NCBI GenBank assembly: GCA_965221175.1
Contig: OZ244867.1
Span: 868,001-932,000, forward strand
Length of the DNA stretch: 64,000 nt
DNA from: JAJDZL01 sp965221175
Lineage (GTDB): Bacteria; Pseudomonadota; Gammaproteobacteria; Arenicellales; JAJDZL01
Direction of reading: 5' to 3'
Shown: positions 18,420 through 26,998 of the stretch, in pieces
Numbering within the stretch: position 1 is the first letter of the stretch
How the letters are laid out: each line of letters opens with the position of its first letter
Notes under the pieces: model-generated
Databases searched by the model: none
Seen by the model: only the letters and a program-made list of their open reading frames with translations
What the model was told of the DNA's origin: nothing
Position numbers and translations under genes: made by a program

Positions 18420-18646
18420 AATACAAAGAGGTTGAGGATGTACTGATACGAAATGGATTTACTCTTAAAAGACAGACTGGCAGTCACCGTATATATACTG
18501 CAACTATCAACAGAAAAAAGCAAAGGGTTACACTTTCTTACCATCGAATCAAAGACGATGTTCGGCCAGGAACATTAGCATCGATTATTCAACAATCAGC
18601 GCTGGACAAGGAATTATTCCGGAAGAAAAAGAGGATGGGAAAATGA
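18416..18646 (+). CDS. hicA: HicA-family mRNA interferase toxin
   Basis: HicA/YcfA toxin, 76 residues, the usual size. The dsRBD-like fold starts MKYKEVEDVLIRNGF, and the active-site histidine is in the QTGSHRIY motif. The strand VTLSYHRIKDDVRPGTL and the final helix follow. HicA cleaves mRNA in the absence of HicB. It starts with GTG inside the hicB stop. Here the antitoxin gene comes first, as in many HicBA pairs, although the classical E. coli order is hicA-hicB. The pair splits the BKACE gene from the GST operon. Confidence 0.85.
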   Translation: MKYKEVEDVLIRNGFTLKRQTGSHRIYTATINRKKQRVTLSYHRIKDDVRPGTLASIIQQSALDKELFRKKKRMGK

Positions 18647-18838
18647 AAACACAAACACCCCGGCAGTCGGCTATGGAAACCGATCGCAAGTTGCGAAAAG
18701 GGCTATTATCTTTTTGATCGGCTATTGGAACCAGCAATAGATAATTTCGCTATCGCTACAAAGGTTGCAGGTGTTCGAGAATCGAGAAAGATCGAAAATT
18801 TTAAGGGTGCTCGATTGACTAAATTTGCGAAATTTCAA

Positions 18839-19672
18839 TCAAGCAGCTTGTCTCAACCCCAATATCTCCCTCGCTTCCTGCGGTGTCGCAGGCCTACGAT
18901 CAAACCGTTCCGCAACGTCAACAATCTTTTCAACGAGTTCAGCATTGCTGTTCGCCAAACGCTCCCGATCATACTTAATATTGTCTTCAAGCCCGGTACG
19001 ACAATGCCCGCCGAGCTCCAGGCACCACTGATTCACTTCAAATTGATGTCTCCCGATGCCCGCAGCAGTCCAGGTTGCACCCGGCAGAACTTCTCCAAGT
19101 TCCGAAATCAGGAACTCTAAAAGTTTCCGCCTGGCCGGTAAAGCATTTGGAATTCCCAGTACAAACTGTACATGAGCTGGTGTAGCTAGCAACTGCTTCC
19201 TTACCAGAGAAGCAGCGTTGTAGAGCATGGCAACATCGAAAATTTCAATTTCCGGTTTGATCTCATACTTCAGCATGACTGAAGCCAGTTCTTCCACAAA
19301 CGCCGGATGATTTTCATAGATTGATGTCGGAAAGTTCACTGAGCCCGTCGCAAGTGAAGCCATATCCGGCCGCAGATTCAACATGGCACTACGCTCACCC
19401 GCTTCTCTGCCCCTGCCTCCGGTGGAAAACTGGACAATCATTCCCGGGCAATGTTTGACAACCCCTTCTTGAATCTCAGCAAACTTTTCTGGGTCTGAAC
19501 CAGGTGATTGATCCGCGTTACGAACATGAATATGTACAAGCGCAGCTCCAGCTTCGTACGCTTCTTGCGTGGATTCAATTTGTTCCACTGGGGTCACTGG
19601 TACTGCTGGATTGTCCTCTTTCTTCGGTACTGCGCCGGTTATGGCAACGGTAATGATGCTAGGTGTAGTCAT
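18839..19672 (-). CDS. BKACE-family beta-keto acid cleavage enzyme (DUF849)
   Basis: Zn-dependent BKACE enzyme, 277 residues, TIM-barrel. The metal-binding pair is in ALVHIHVRN (HxH near residues 47-49). Another conserved block, GGHCRTGLEDN (near 221-231), contributes a His and the substrate-contacting Arg/Glu. The reaction is beta-keto acid + acetyl-CoA to acetoacetate + a new acyl-CoA. Known substrates include 3-keto-5-aminohexanoate and 3-dehydrocarnitine. The carnitine-dehydrogenase-like gene 3 kb downstream makes dehydrocarnitine the leading candidate (inference). It follows the carboxyltransferase gene by 24 bp on the same strand. Confidence 0.88.
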   Translation of the reverse strand: MTTPSIITVAITGAVPKKEDNPAVPVTPVEQIESTQEAYEAGAALVHIHVRNADQSPGSDPEKFAEIQEGVVKHCPGMIVQFSTGGRGREAGERSAMLNLRPDMASLATGSVNFPTSIYENHPAFVEELASVMLKYEIKPEIEIFDVAMLYNAASLVRKQLLATPAHVQFVLGIPNALPARRKLLEFLISELGEVLPGATWTAAGIGRHQFEVNQWCLELGGHCRTGLEDNIKYDRERLANSNAELVEKIVDVAERFDRRPATPQEAREILGLRQAA

Positions 19673-19696
19673 GTAAATTCCTCAATTGCTGAAAAT

Positions 19697-21184
19697 TTAA
19701 ACTGAAACAGATTTCAGGCTGAATGCGCCAATAGAACGACGCGAAGCTAATTCTTTTATCAGAGTAACCAAAGGCGTACTACCGAACGAAGAGGAATCCA
19801 CCCGAATTGGACCGGCACTCTTCAGCTCTGAATATTCTTTGTCTGCATAAAACGCAGCAAGCAAGAGATCATCATCCGATGCAAACGGACCTCTGGTTTG
19901 TCGTAATCTGTCCAATGCCATCGGCACATGAACTCCCGGTCGCTCAGTGATCGGCTCAGCACCGCGAGCAATCTTGTCATACAGATTGGGATCGACATCT
20001 CCGACGACATTTCCGTATCCACCCCGTACGTACAAACGAACTTCATCCGGAACTGAGTCATAACGATTTTTGCCTTGGTCGCGTCCCATCACATTCAAGA
20101 CCGACTGTGTGATGATGTATTGGGCGAAGGGACTCACTACAATCGGGTATCCGAGATCAGCGCGAACATGCCCGGCTTCTTCCAAAATCTCCTCAAGTCG
20201 ATCTTCCAGTCCAATTGTTGCCAACTGATATCGAAGATTTGAAGTCATGCCGCCTGGCATTTGATGATGGTAATGAAATTCGTCGTATTCCGCAACTTCA
20301 CCCACAGGCTTGCCCTCAACCTGCGCCAGGTACGCCAGTTTGTCCGCCACTTCATCTATAAGTTGCAAATCTATATCTACCTGATGGCCTCTTCGTCGGC
20401 AGTTGCGAACAAACAATTCCGTCGGAGAATGAGATGCACCATTGGCCAATGTAGAAGTTGCGGTATGAACCACATCGACTCCGTAGTCCACAGCAAGGAG
20501 CGCCGTATAGGGCGCCAGGCCAGACAAACAGTGTGAATGAAGTTGCAACGGCAGGTCTCCGATCGCTTTTTTCAATGTTGGAACCAACGTAGGTACTCTG
20601 TCAGGACGCAGAAGTCCGCTGGGGTCTTTGATGTACACCCCGTCCACACCCAAATTGACCAGTTCTTTCGCTTTCTGCGCATAAAACTCGTCCGTGTGAA
20701 CCGGGCTTTCTGTGTAAACCAAACCGCCAACCGTATGAATACCGTGCTGTTTGGCAGCACGAACCGGAATTTCAAGATTTCGAATATCGTTAATTGCATC
20801 ATACGGCGTGTGATATTTCATGCCGTTGGCAGCAAATCGTTCGGCTGCAAGTTCTACAACGTCGTCTGCGAAAAACTCAAAGGTAAACAGGCTCTGGCCA
20901 CGCGTATGAATGATCAAAGGGGTTTCTTTGACCCAACTGTTCAGTATCCGCATACGCTCCCATGGATCCTCTTTCAAATATCGCACACAAACGTCAAATA
21001 CTGCGCCACCGACAAGATCGATTGCCTCGAATCCAGCTTGATCCAATAAAGGCGCTATATCTTTCATCATTGCCGTAGTCATACGGGTCGCCCACAAGCA
21101 TTGATGAGCATCGCGCAAGGTAAGGTCAATTAATTTTACGTTGCGTCCCACTTCAACTGTTCTCTGGTAAAAATTCGTTTTCAA
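19697..21184 (-). CDS. Biotin-dependent carboxyltransferase subunit, PycB/OadA-like, without biotin domain
   Basis: Carboxyltransferase of the pyruvate carboxylase / oxaloacetate decarboxylase alpha class, 495 residues. The TIM barrel holds LRDAHQCLWATR (residues 23-34), the metal and lysine region GVYIKDPSGLL, and LPLQLHSHC. The HYHHQMPGGM block of the C-terminal CT region follows. OadA/PycB proteins usually end in a biotinyl domain with a KM motif; this one ends at ...IGAFSLKSVSV with none. A separate biotin carrier is encoded divergently at 22706. The family acts on 2-oxo acids; the true substrate is open. It overlaps the upstream biotin carboxylase gene by 32 bp. Confidence 0.87.
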   Translation of the reverse strand: MKTNFYQRTVEVGRNVKLIDLTLRDAHQCLWATRMTTAMMKDIAPLLDQAGFEAIDLVGGAVFDVCVRYLKEDPWERMRILNSWVKETPLIIHTRGQSLFTFEFFADDVVELAAERFAANGMKYHTPYDAINDIRNLEIPVRAAKQHGIHTVGGLVYTESPVHTDEFYAQKAKELVNLGVDGVYIKDPSGLLRPDRVPTLVPTLKKAIGDLPLQLHSHCLSGLAPYTALLAVDYGVDVVHTATSTLANGASHSPTELFVRNCRRRGHQVDIDLQLIDEVADKLAYLAQVEGKPVGEVAEYDEFHYHHQMPGGMTSNLRYQLATIGLEDRLEEILEEAGHVRADLGYPIVVSPFAQYIITQSVLNVMGRDQGKNRYDSVPDEVRLYVRGGYGNVVGDVDPNLYDKIARGAEPITERPGVHVPMALDRLRQTRGPFASDDDLLLAAFYADKEYSELKSAGPIRVDSSSFGSTPLVTLIKELASRRSIGAFSLKSVSV

Positions 21185-22505
21185 CCCATTTCGTAGAAAT
21201 GTTACTCATTTTGAAAGCCTGCTGTTCCAACAATTCCTGATGAAATCCGATTGTTGTGGCAACACCTTCTATCTTAAAGTCTCGCAAAGCTCTTCCTGCA
21301 CGTTCCAAAGCATGTTGTCGGTCATGTCCGTGAACGATCAGTTTGGCAATCATGGAATCGTAGTATGGACTGATTCGAAACCTTTGGTAACAGTGTGTAT
21401 CCACTCGAATTCCGGATCCGGCAGGCAAATTCCAAGATTGGATGACTCCGGGTGATGGACGAAATCTATTTTGCCAGTTTTCTGCATTGATACGAAATTC
21501 TATGGCATGCCCTGTCGACGAGCGATTGCCCACAATCTCCGAAACACGACTGCCCATTGCCAATTTCAGTTGCGCCTCGACCAGGTTGATGCCGAATAGA
21601 ACTTCTGTTACAGGGTGTTCTACTTGAATTCTGGTATTCATCTCGATGAAGTAGAAGTTTTTTCGATCTTCAGTCAACACAAATTCAACTGTACCTGCAC
21701 CTCTATATCCGATAGATCTGCCCAATCGTATTGCACAGTCATGCAGTTGGTTGCGCATGTCGGCGCCAATGACCATACAGGGTGACTCTTCGACCAGCTT
21801 TTGATGTCGTCGCTGAACGGTACAATCGCGCTCACCGAGCGCAACAACATCACCGTACTCATCACCCAGAATCTGAATCTCAACGTGATAAATACCACTC
21901 AGAAATTTTTCCAAATAGAGTTCTGAGTCATCAAAGGCCGCTTGTGATTCTTTTGATGCCTGGGCGAACTCTCGCACGAACCGTCGCGAATCTTCCACCA
22001 CTCTCATCCCGCGACCACCGCCGCCGCCACGCGCCTTGATTAGAATGGGATACCCGATTTCGTTTGCCGCTTCTAGCGCAGATGCAGGATCATTAAACGA
22101 TTCTGAAGAACCAGGGACAACGCTAATACCAAGATTGACAGCTTCAGACCGAGCCTGCGCTTTGTCACCCATGCGATTCAGTGAGTCGGAAACAGGACCG
22201 ATGAAACGGATACCTTCCGATTCGCACAACTCAACAAATTCAGATTTTTCCGAAAGAAATCCATACCCAGGATGTACCCCGTCGCAATTCATGGACTGAG
22301 CTATGTGAATCATTGCATTCTGGTTCAGATAACTCGATGTGGCTGGTGAAGGGCCGACTTTTACAGCATAATCGGCCTGTAGTACGTGCAGCGAACGAGC
22401 ATCCGCCTCTGTGTATACAGAGACGCTTTCAATACCTAAATTTCTACAGGCTTGTATTACCCGAAGTGCTATTTCTCCGCGGTTTGCAATTAGTACCCGT
22501 TTCAT
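21153..22505 (-). CDS. Biotin carboxylase (AccC-like)
   Basis: Biotin carboxylase, 450 residues, standard three-part ATP-grasp enzyme. The N-terminus is KRVLIANRGEIALRV. The glycine-rich ATP loop KARGGGGGRGMRVVED is near residues 158-173, and EMNTRIQVEHPVTE is near 287-300 with the catalytic Arg/Glu. It carboxylates a biotinyl carrier with ATP and bicarbonate. The partner carrier gene is divergent at 22706 and the CT gene overlaps downstream, so the trio forms one enzyme. This may be the housekeeping AccC, but its partners point to a specialised carboxylase (inference). Confidence 0.92.
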   Translation of the reverse strand: MKRVLIANRGEIALRVIQACRNLGIESVSVYTEADARSLHVLQADYAVKVGPSPATSSYLNQNAMIHIAQSMNCDGVHPGYGFLSEKSEFVELCESEGIRFIGPVSDSLNRMGDKAQARSEAVNLGISVVPGSSESFNDPASALEAANEIGYPILIKARGGGGGRGMRVVEDSRRFVREFAQASKESQAAFDDSELYLEKFLSGIYHVEIQILGDEYGDVVALGERDCTVQRRHQKLVEESPCMVIGADMRNQLHDCAIRLGRSIGYRGAGTVEFVLTEDRKNFYFIEMNTRIQVEHPVTEVLFGINLVEAQLKLAMGSRVSEIVGNRSSTGHAIEFRINAENWQNRFRPSPGVIQSWNLPAGSGIRVDTHCYQRFRISPYYDSMIAKLIVHGHDRQHALERAGRALRDFKIEGVATTIGFHQELLEQQAFKMSNISTKWVENEFLPENS

Positions 22506-22705
22506 TCAAATACTCATTAATCGATAAAATTCCAAGTGAATACAATATTGCTTGGTGCAATAACGTTCGCAACTAATTATTCGAAATTAATATATTCTTG
22601 ATATATAAATAAAGTAAATATTTTTATTTCTACGTGATTTATAGCCGTTGAAATTGTACGTTGTAAACGGACAGGACTACTGAAAAACATAGACAGGCAT
22701 TTACT
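22506..22705. promoter_or_regulatory. Divergent promoter region of the carboxylase/TRAP cluster
   Basis: A 200-bp AT-rich spacer between the minus-strand biotin carboxylase and the plus-strand biotin carrier. It holds runs such as TTGATATATAAATAAAG near 22600-22617. It presumably co-regulates both arms. No regulator gene lies beside it and I cannot assign an operator. Confidence 0.45.
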
Positions 22706-23203
22706 TTGACACTGACTTACCGCGATATCGCCGAGATTCTCAAGGCTATTGATGAGTCACAGGCGGAAGAAATTGAAATCGAAGTTGAAGGACTTCGACT
22801 CGCTATCAGAAAGAAAGGAGCGAGCAGCCAATCATTTGCCCATCGAGCTCCAACTGTATCTGAAACTGATTCTTCCGATTCCCATGAAACCACCACACTT
22901 GAACCGCCACCGGTCGTATCTGAACCTGTTACCATGGATGACACGCAGGCACCGCCGGGTCATGAAATAGTTCGATCACCGATGGTGGGAACGTTCTATA
23001 GCCGTCCGAATCCAGAATCAAATCCTTTCGTTGAACCGGGAGCAACAGTCGCTGAAGGCGACCCGCTGTGTCTGATTGAAGTTATGAAACTCTATACGAC
23101 TGTGGAATCTACCACTAGCGGTTCAGTCGTCTCTGTATTTGCAGAAGATGGAAAACTAGTTGAATTCGATCAACAACTTTTTTTAGTCAAAATTGATAAC
23201 TGA
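22706..23203 (+). CDS. Biotin carboxyl carrier protein (AccB-like)
   Basis: Carrier of 165 residues with the AccB layout: an N-terminal helical part (residues 1-40), a Pro/Thr/Ser-rich linker (45-85) and a biotinyl domain (88-163). The domain includes VRSPMVGTFYSRPNP and the modified lysine K128 in EVMKLY. The consensus is EAMKM, so Val and Leu replace the flanking Ala and Met. The start is TTG. It is transcribed divergently from its biotin carboxylase and together with the TAXI-TRAP genes 87 bp downstream. This arrangement ties the carboxylase to an imported acid (inference). Confidence 0.88.
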   Translation: MTLTYRDIAEILKAIDESQAEEIEIEVEGLRLAIRKKGASSQSFAHRAPTVSETDSSDSHETTTLEPPPVVSEPVTMDDTQAPPGHEIVRSPMVGTFYSRPNPESNPFVEPGATVAEGDPLCLIEVMKLYTTVESTTSGSVVSVFAEDGKLVEFDQQLFLVKIDN

Positions 23204-23290
23204 TTGTAGAATTGAGATTACAAGATTGAGGAATTCAACACAAATTGAACAGATTTAACAATTTCATAACAATTAATGGAGGATATTAAT

Positions 23291-24355
23291 ATGAAAAAAC
23301 TCGTTAAATTATCTCTTGCGCTAACACTGCTTATTTCGAGCATGTTTGCAGTTCATACTGTAAAAGCGCAGGATATTGTTTCCATTTTGACCTGTCCGTT
23401 TGGTTGCGGCGTCATGGAGGGAAATACCATTTTCGGCAACGTAGTTGCCCGTACTGGAGGTACCTTGCTCATCGCCGCTCAGGAAACGCCGGGTTACATG
23501 TACAACGTGCGAGCTATGGCGGAGAAACGGCGCTGGGGGCATACTGTTTTCGGAACGGAAGACACCATAATCCAGTTGGCACTTCATGGCGGAACGGATG
23601 ATGTCAAGGATTACCTGCCGGACCCGATTCCGATCAAGTTCCAACTGCTGCATGGCGAAGCGTACTGGTCACAAGGCAAATTTTTTGTTACAACCGACCC
23701 GACGATCAAAACCATACCCGACATGAAGGGAAAACGGGTATCTGTCGGACTCCTTGGGCAAAGTGACTGGGGGGTATATCCACTCCTGTTCCTGAAGCAT
23801 GCATACGGAATCGATAAGTCAAACACGGATATTCGTCTTTTGAATCCAGGTGGATTGACACAGCAGCTGATTGATGGCACCACAGACGTTTGCGTGACGG
23901 GCTATGGTACTGATCCATCACAGTCGTTCCATATTCAGAGCGGTCCGTTGAGAAAGCTTGAAGCATCAGGCAAAAAGCTTTACTACATCCCTATGGATCA
24001 ATGGGCCATCGATATGATGAATGAAAAATTCGGAACTACTTGGTTAGGGCTGACAATCAAGGCTGGAACCCTGCCTCATCAGGACGCAGATTTCCTTTCA
24101 GGATTCAATCGCGGATATAAGGCAGTCCATCCGGAATTTCCGGAAAAACTTGCATATGATTATGTAATGGCAACTCACAAGCACCGGGCAGAAATGGCCA
24201 CACTCAACAAACTGTGGGAAGTATTGACAGAAGATATGATGGTTGACGGATTGTCGGAGGAAAATACACATCCGGGTGCGATTCGAGCTTATCAAGAGCT
24301 TGGTATCTGGGAAAAGCGCAAGAACTTTGTTCCTGTAACCTATCCCGGCTCATAA
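23291..24355 (+). CDS. TAXI-family TRAP transporter solute receptor
   Basis: Periplasmic TAXI receptor, about 354 residues, with a signal peptide (LSLALTLLISSMFAVHTVKA). The mature part carries RTGGTLLIAA, MKGKRVSVGLLG and the GTTDVCVTG region typical of TAXI proteins. Ligands of this family are poorly known and include glutamate/2-oxoglutarate-like acids. I start at ATG 23291 because GGAGG at 23278-23282 is at ideal spacing; ATG 23276 would sit on that ribosome site. It forms a unit with the fused permease at 24462, separated by a hairpin. Confidence 0.87.
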   Translation: MKKLVKLSLALTLLISSMFAVHTVKAQDIVSILTCPFGCGVMEGNTIFGNVVARTGGTLLIAAQETPGYMYNVRAMAEKRRWGHTVFGTEDTIIQLALHGGTDDVKDYLPDPIPIKFQLLHGEAYWSQGKFFVTTDPTIKTIPDMKGKRVSVGLLGQSDWGVYPLLFLKHAYGIDKSNTDIRLLNPGGLTQQLIDGTTDVCVTGYGTDPSQSFHIQSGPLRKLEASGKKLYYIPMDQWAIDMMNEKFGTTWLGLTIKAGTLPHQDADFLSGFNRGYKAVHPEFPEKLAYDYVMATHKHRAEMATLNKLWEVLTEDMMVDGLSEENTHPGAIRAYQELGIWEKRKNFVPVTYPGS

Positions 24356-24380
24356 ATTTATCGTCCATTGTTACCTGATA

Positions 24381-24414
24381 CGCCGTCTGACTCATGAATT
24401 CGAGTCAGATGGCG
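24381..24414 (+). terminator. Intercistronic hairpin between TAXI receptor and permease
   Basis: A 13-bp stem (one G-U pair) with an 8-nt loop: left arm 24381-24393, right arm 24402-24414. No U-run follows, so it is more likely a partial attenuator or mRNA-stability hairpin than a full terminator. Such elements commonly make receptor mRNA exceed permease mRNA. Confidence 0.6.
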
Positions 24415-24461
24415 TAATCTTGTCCGTCCAGCTTTAACGAGCCAAGCCAGCGAATTTCCTC

Positions 24462-26375
24462 ATGTTTTCCGCCGAACGAATCCGCAGTACAGTTGTTCTG
24501 ATTTTTGTATCTTTGGGCACTGTACTTACCGCGTACATCGGAATTTCCGTGTTCGGATTGATCAGCAATTCGAAGGTCTTCTATGCAACTTTCGTGTTCT
24601 TGATCATGTGTCTGGCATCTTTGCATGCGTTCAAGGAACTGCTTGACGAATATGTTTCACAGTCGCTCAAAAATTTCTGGAAAATTCGGCTTGCAATTAC
24701 CATTATCGCAAGCGTACTGGCGGTCGGCGGATCAGGCTACGTTCGAATTCACACACTCCGACTAGACTCCGTTCATCCCTTTTTTGAGTCTTTTGACATC
24801 ACTATCGGTATTCTGTTCATTGCAGGTGTAATGCTGCTCAATTTTTTGCATTGGGGTTGGCTGCTCACATCGTTGATTGTCATTATCATCAGCTATTTTT
24901 TCTTTGGATACCTTATCTCTTATCCCATATTAAGACTGCCGGAATATGATGCCGGATTTGTCATTCACTATCTCGGTTTGGGTGTCAGCGAGGGAATGTT
25001 CTGGCTGGCTCGACTTGCGGCTGACAAACTCTACTTTCTAGTGATATTCGCCGCAATTCTGCTTGGCGTGGGCATGTTAAAAATGGTGATTGAACTCGGT
25101 AAAGTCACAGGACGTCGGGTGCAAGGTGGAGCCGCATTTCCTGCCATCATAGGTAGCGGGATTGTTGCTTCAGTCATGGGACAAGCTGTTTCAAACGTCG
25201 TGCTCACCGGTCGATTGACGATTCCGATGATGAAGAATCACGGGTATCGCAAGGACATGGCAGGGGCAATCGAAGCTGTCGCTTCCACTTCGGGGCAAAT
25301 CATGCCGCCGATTCTGGGACTTGCAGGATTCGTCATTGCCGTGTTCCTCAATGTTCCCTATATCGAGGTTGCACTTGCGGCCTTGATACCCGCACTACTG
25401 TTTCTGACTGGCACTACGTTCGGTGTCATCACGTGCGCAAATCACGAAAAATTGGAGCGCATGGAAGACGAGGTTGATTACCAAGCAATCTGGAGAATGC
25501 TGCCTACTTTTCTGATTTCGTTCTCCGCTGTAGTAATTTTACTGGTTGGATATTATTCTCCTGCCATCGCGGGAGTGGCAGGAATTGCTCTTGCATTAGG
25601 CCTGAGTCTACTACAGGGTAAATATCGTCCCAAACTCAGAGAAATGTACGATGCCTATATTGATGGACTTGTCATCGTTACCGTGTTGTCATTGCTGCTG
25701 GTCGCAATTGGACCACTTGCACAAACTTTCCTGACGACGAACTTGTCGAATAGATTGGCAATTGTTCTGGTACAGATTCTGCCGGATAGCAAATTTCTGC
25801 TGCTGCTCGGCACCATGATTGTGTCGCTGTTTCTAGGCATGGGACTTCCGACTCCGGTCGCATATATCATTGTGTCTTTAACCCTGGTACCGTTTATGCA
25901 GCAAGGGGGAATTGAAGCGATTCTGGCACACTTCTTCGTTTTCTATTTCGCGGTTTTCTCAACACTGACACCGCCGGTTGCCGTCAGCGCACTGGCCGCT
26001 GCAAAACTTTCAGGCGGAACATTTCTCGGCACTGCAAAAGACGGTATGAAACTGATGCTGACGACATTCATCATACCGTATGGATTTGTTTATCATCCAG
26101 AGTTGTTGTCCTTTCCGAACGTCAGCTGGACGGTCGCGGCTCCTGTTTCCCTCATACTTCTGCTGCAATGGACATCCTCGGTAGTTTGTTACGGATATTT
26201 CATGCGAGATTTGAAGTGGTCCGAACGATGGGGATTTTTAGCCGTTACCGCTTTCGGATTTTCATATTTGATCAATGAGCGATTGATCGAGTTGGTAGTA
26301 CTAGCAGTTTCGCTACTGCTGATTGTTGGCTGGGTTGTGATTACTCGAAATCAAAAAATTGTTGTCGATTACTAA
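24462..26375 (+). CDS. TRAP transporter fused permease (TAXI type)
   Basis: Inner-membrane permease of 637 residues in which the small (DctQ-like) and large (DctM-like) subunits are fused, as is usual for TAXI systems. Many hydrophobic helices are visible. DctM-region signatures are GSGIVASVMGQAVSNVVLTG, AVASTSGQIMPPILG and the repeat-like block LFLGMGLPTPVAYI near the C-terminal half. It drives uptake with an ion gradient. No clear Shine-Dalgarno precedes ATG 24462, which fits lower expression than the receptor gene. Confidence 0.9.
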   Translation: MFSAERIRSTVVLIFVSLGTVLTAYIGISVFGLISNSKVFYATFVFLIMCLASLHAFKELLDEYVSQSLKNFWKIRLAITIIASVLAVGGSGYVRIHTLRLDSVHPFFESFDITIGILFIAGVMLLNFLHWGWLLTSLIVIIISYFFFGYLISYPILRLPEYDAGFVIHYLGLGVSEGMFWLARLAADKLYFLVIFAAILLGVGMLKMVIELGKVTGRRVQGGAAFPAIIGSGIVASVMGQAVSNVVLTGRLTIPMMKNHGYRKDMAGAIEAVASTSGQIMPPILGLAGFVIAVFLNVPYIEVALAALIPALLFLTGTTFGVITCANHEKLERMEDEVDYQAIWRMLPTFLISFSAVVILLVGYYSPAIAGVAGIALALGLSLLQGKYRPKLREMYDAYIDGLVIVTVLSLLLVAIGPLAQTFLTTNLSNRLAIVLVQILPDSKFLLLLGTMIVSLFLGMGLPTPVAYIIVSLTLVPFMQQGGIEAILAHFFVFYFAVFSTLTPPVAVSALAAAKLSGGTFLGTAKDGMKLMLTTFIIPYGFVYHPELLSFPNVSWTVAAPVSLILLLQWTSSVVCYGYFMRDLKWSERWGFLAVTAFGFSYLINERLIELVVLAVSLLLIVGWVVITRNQKIVVDY

Positions 26376-26776
26376 CAATTTCGTGCAATCGTTCGTGACA
26401 GGCAGTTGCACAGATACAAAACCAGATTTTGTATCAACACAGTCTCACCATTACCCAATAAAACAAGGCTCAATCCTCGCGCTGTTTGATATGACTATGA
26501 AACTAGTTTTAGCCTAACTCGCCAGACGTTGTCAGTAGCTCTCACACATCTACTGAAATAGGCATATCTTTCTACACTAAAGCCTGATGTTTTCTCGGGT
26601 GCGTCCGAATGCTCCCCCTATCGGCTCATGCCGATAGGGGCTGACCGGACACACTTTCCGCGGTCTGCGCTAGCATGATTCCAATTCGCTGCGAAGCGAG
26701 ATCAGACAAACGTGTAACAAGTTCGAAACTGTTATCATATTGGATGAAAATACATAAACAGTGTTGGGGGATTTAA
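26376..26776. other. Intergenic stretch with a two-part stem-loop
   Basis: 401 bp without a supported gene, between the TRAP permease and the RHH/RelE pair. It contains a strong stem-loop at 26599-26654 (listed separately). A TATCAT hexamer near 26733 could be part of the promoter of the toxin-antitoxin pair, but no convincing -35 is seen. Confidence 0.5.
26599..26654. repeat. Large imperfect stem-loop with perfect 11-bp core
   Basis: Core: left arm 26615-26625, loop TCAT, right arm 26630-26640, an 11-bp perfect match. Outer arms at 26599-26607 and 26646-26654 pair at 8 of 9 positions. No T-run follows on either side. It may be a palindromic repeat, a protein-binding site or a structured RNA. 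Confidence 0.5.
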
Positions 26777-26998
26777 ATGATCCAAATTACTACACGAGTA
26801 CCTGAGGTTGTTGCTAAAGAATTAGACGAGGTTGCGGTCCACTTCAACAACAATCGATCAGAGGTTCTGCGCCAAGCCATTGATCGTTTTCTTGAAGAAC
26901 TTGAAGACGCTTCTATATCATTGGACCGCCTAAAAGACTCAGATGCTAATTGGCTAGACTGGGATGATGTCAAGCGTGAGTTTCTAGATAACGATTGA
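26777..26998 (+). CDS. Ribbon-helix-helix antitoxin (RelB/ParD-like)
   Basis: Small DNA-binding protein, 73 residues. The N-terminal ribbon-helix-helix reads MIQITTRVPEVVAKELD, then HFNNNRSEVLRQAIDRFLEEL. The acidic C-terminus (SDANWLDWDDVKREF) would wrap the toxin. The family autoregulates the operon and neutralises the toxin encoded next. A GGGGGATT ribosome site precedes the ATG. Its stop overlaps the upstream extension of the toxin frame. Confidence 0.82.
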   Translation: MIQITTRVPEVVAKELDEVAVHFNNNRSEVLRQAIDRFLEELEDASISLDRLKDSDANWLDWDDVKREFLDND

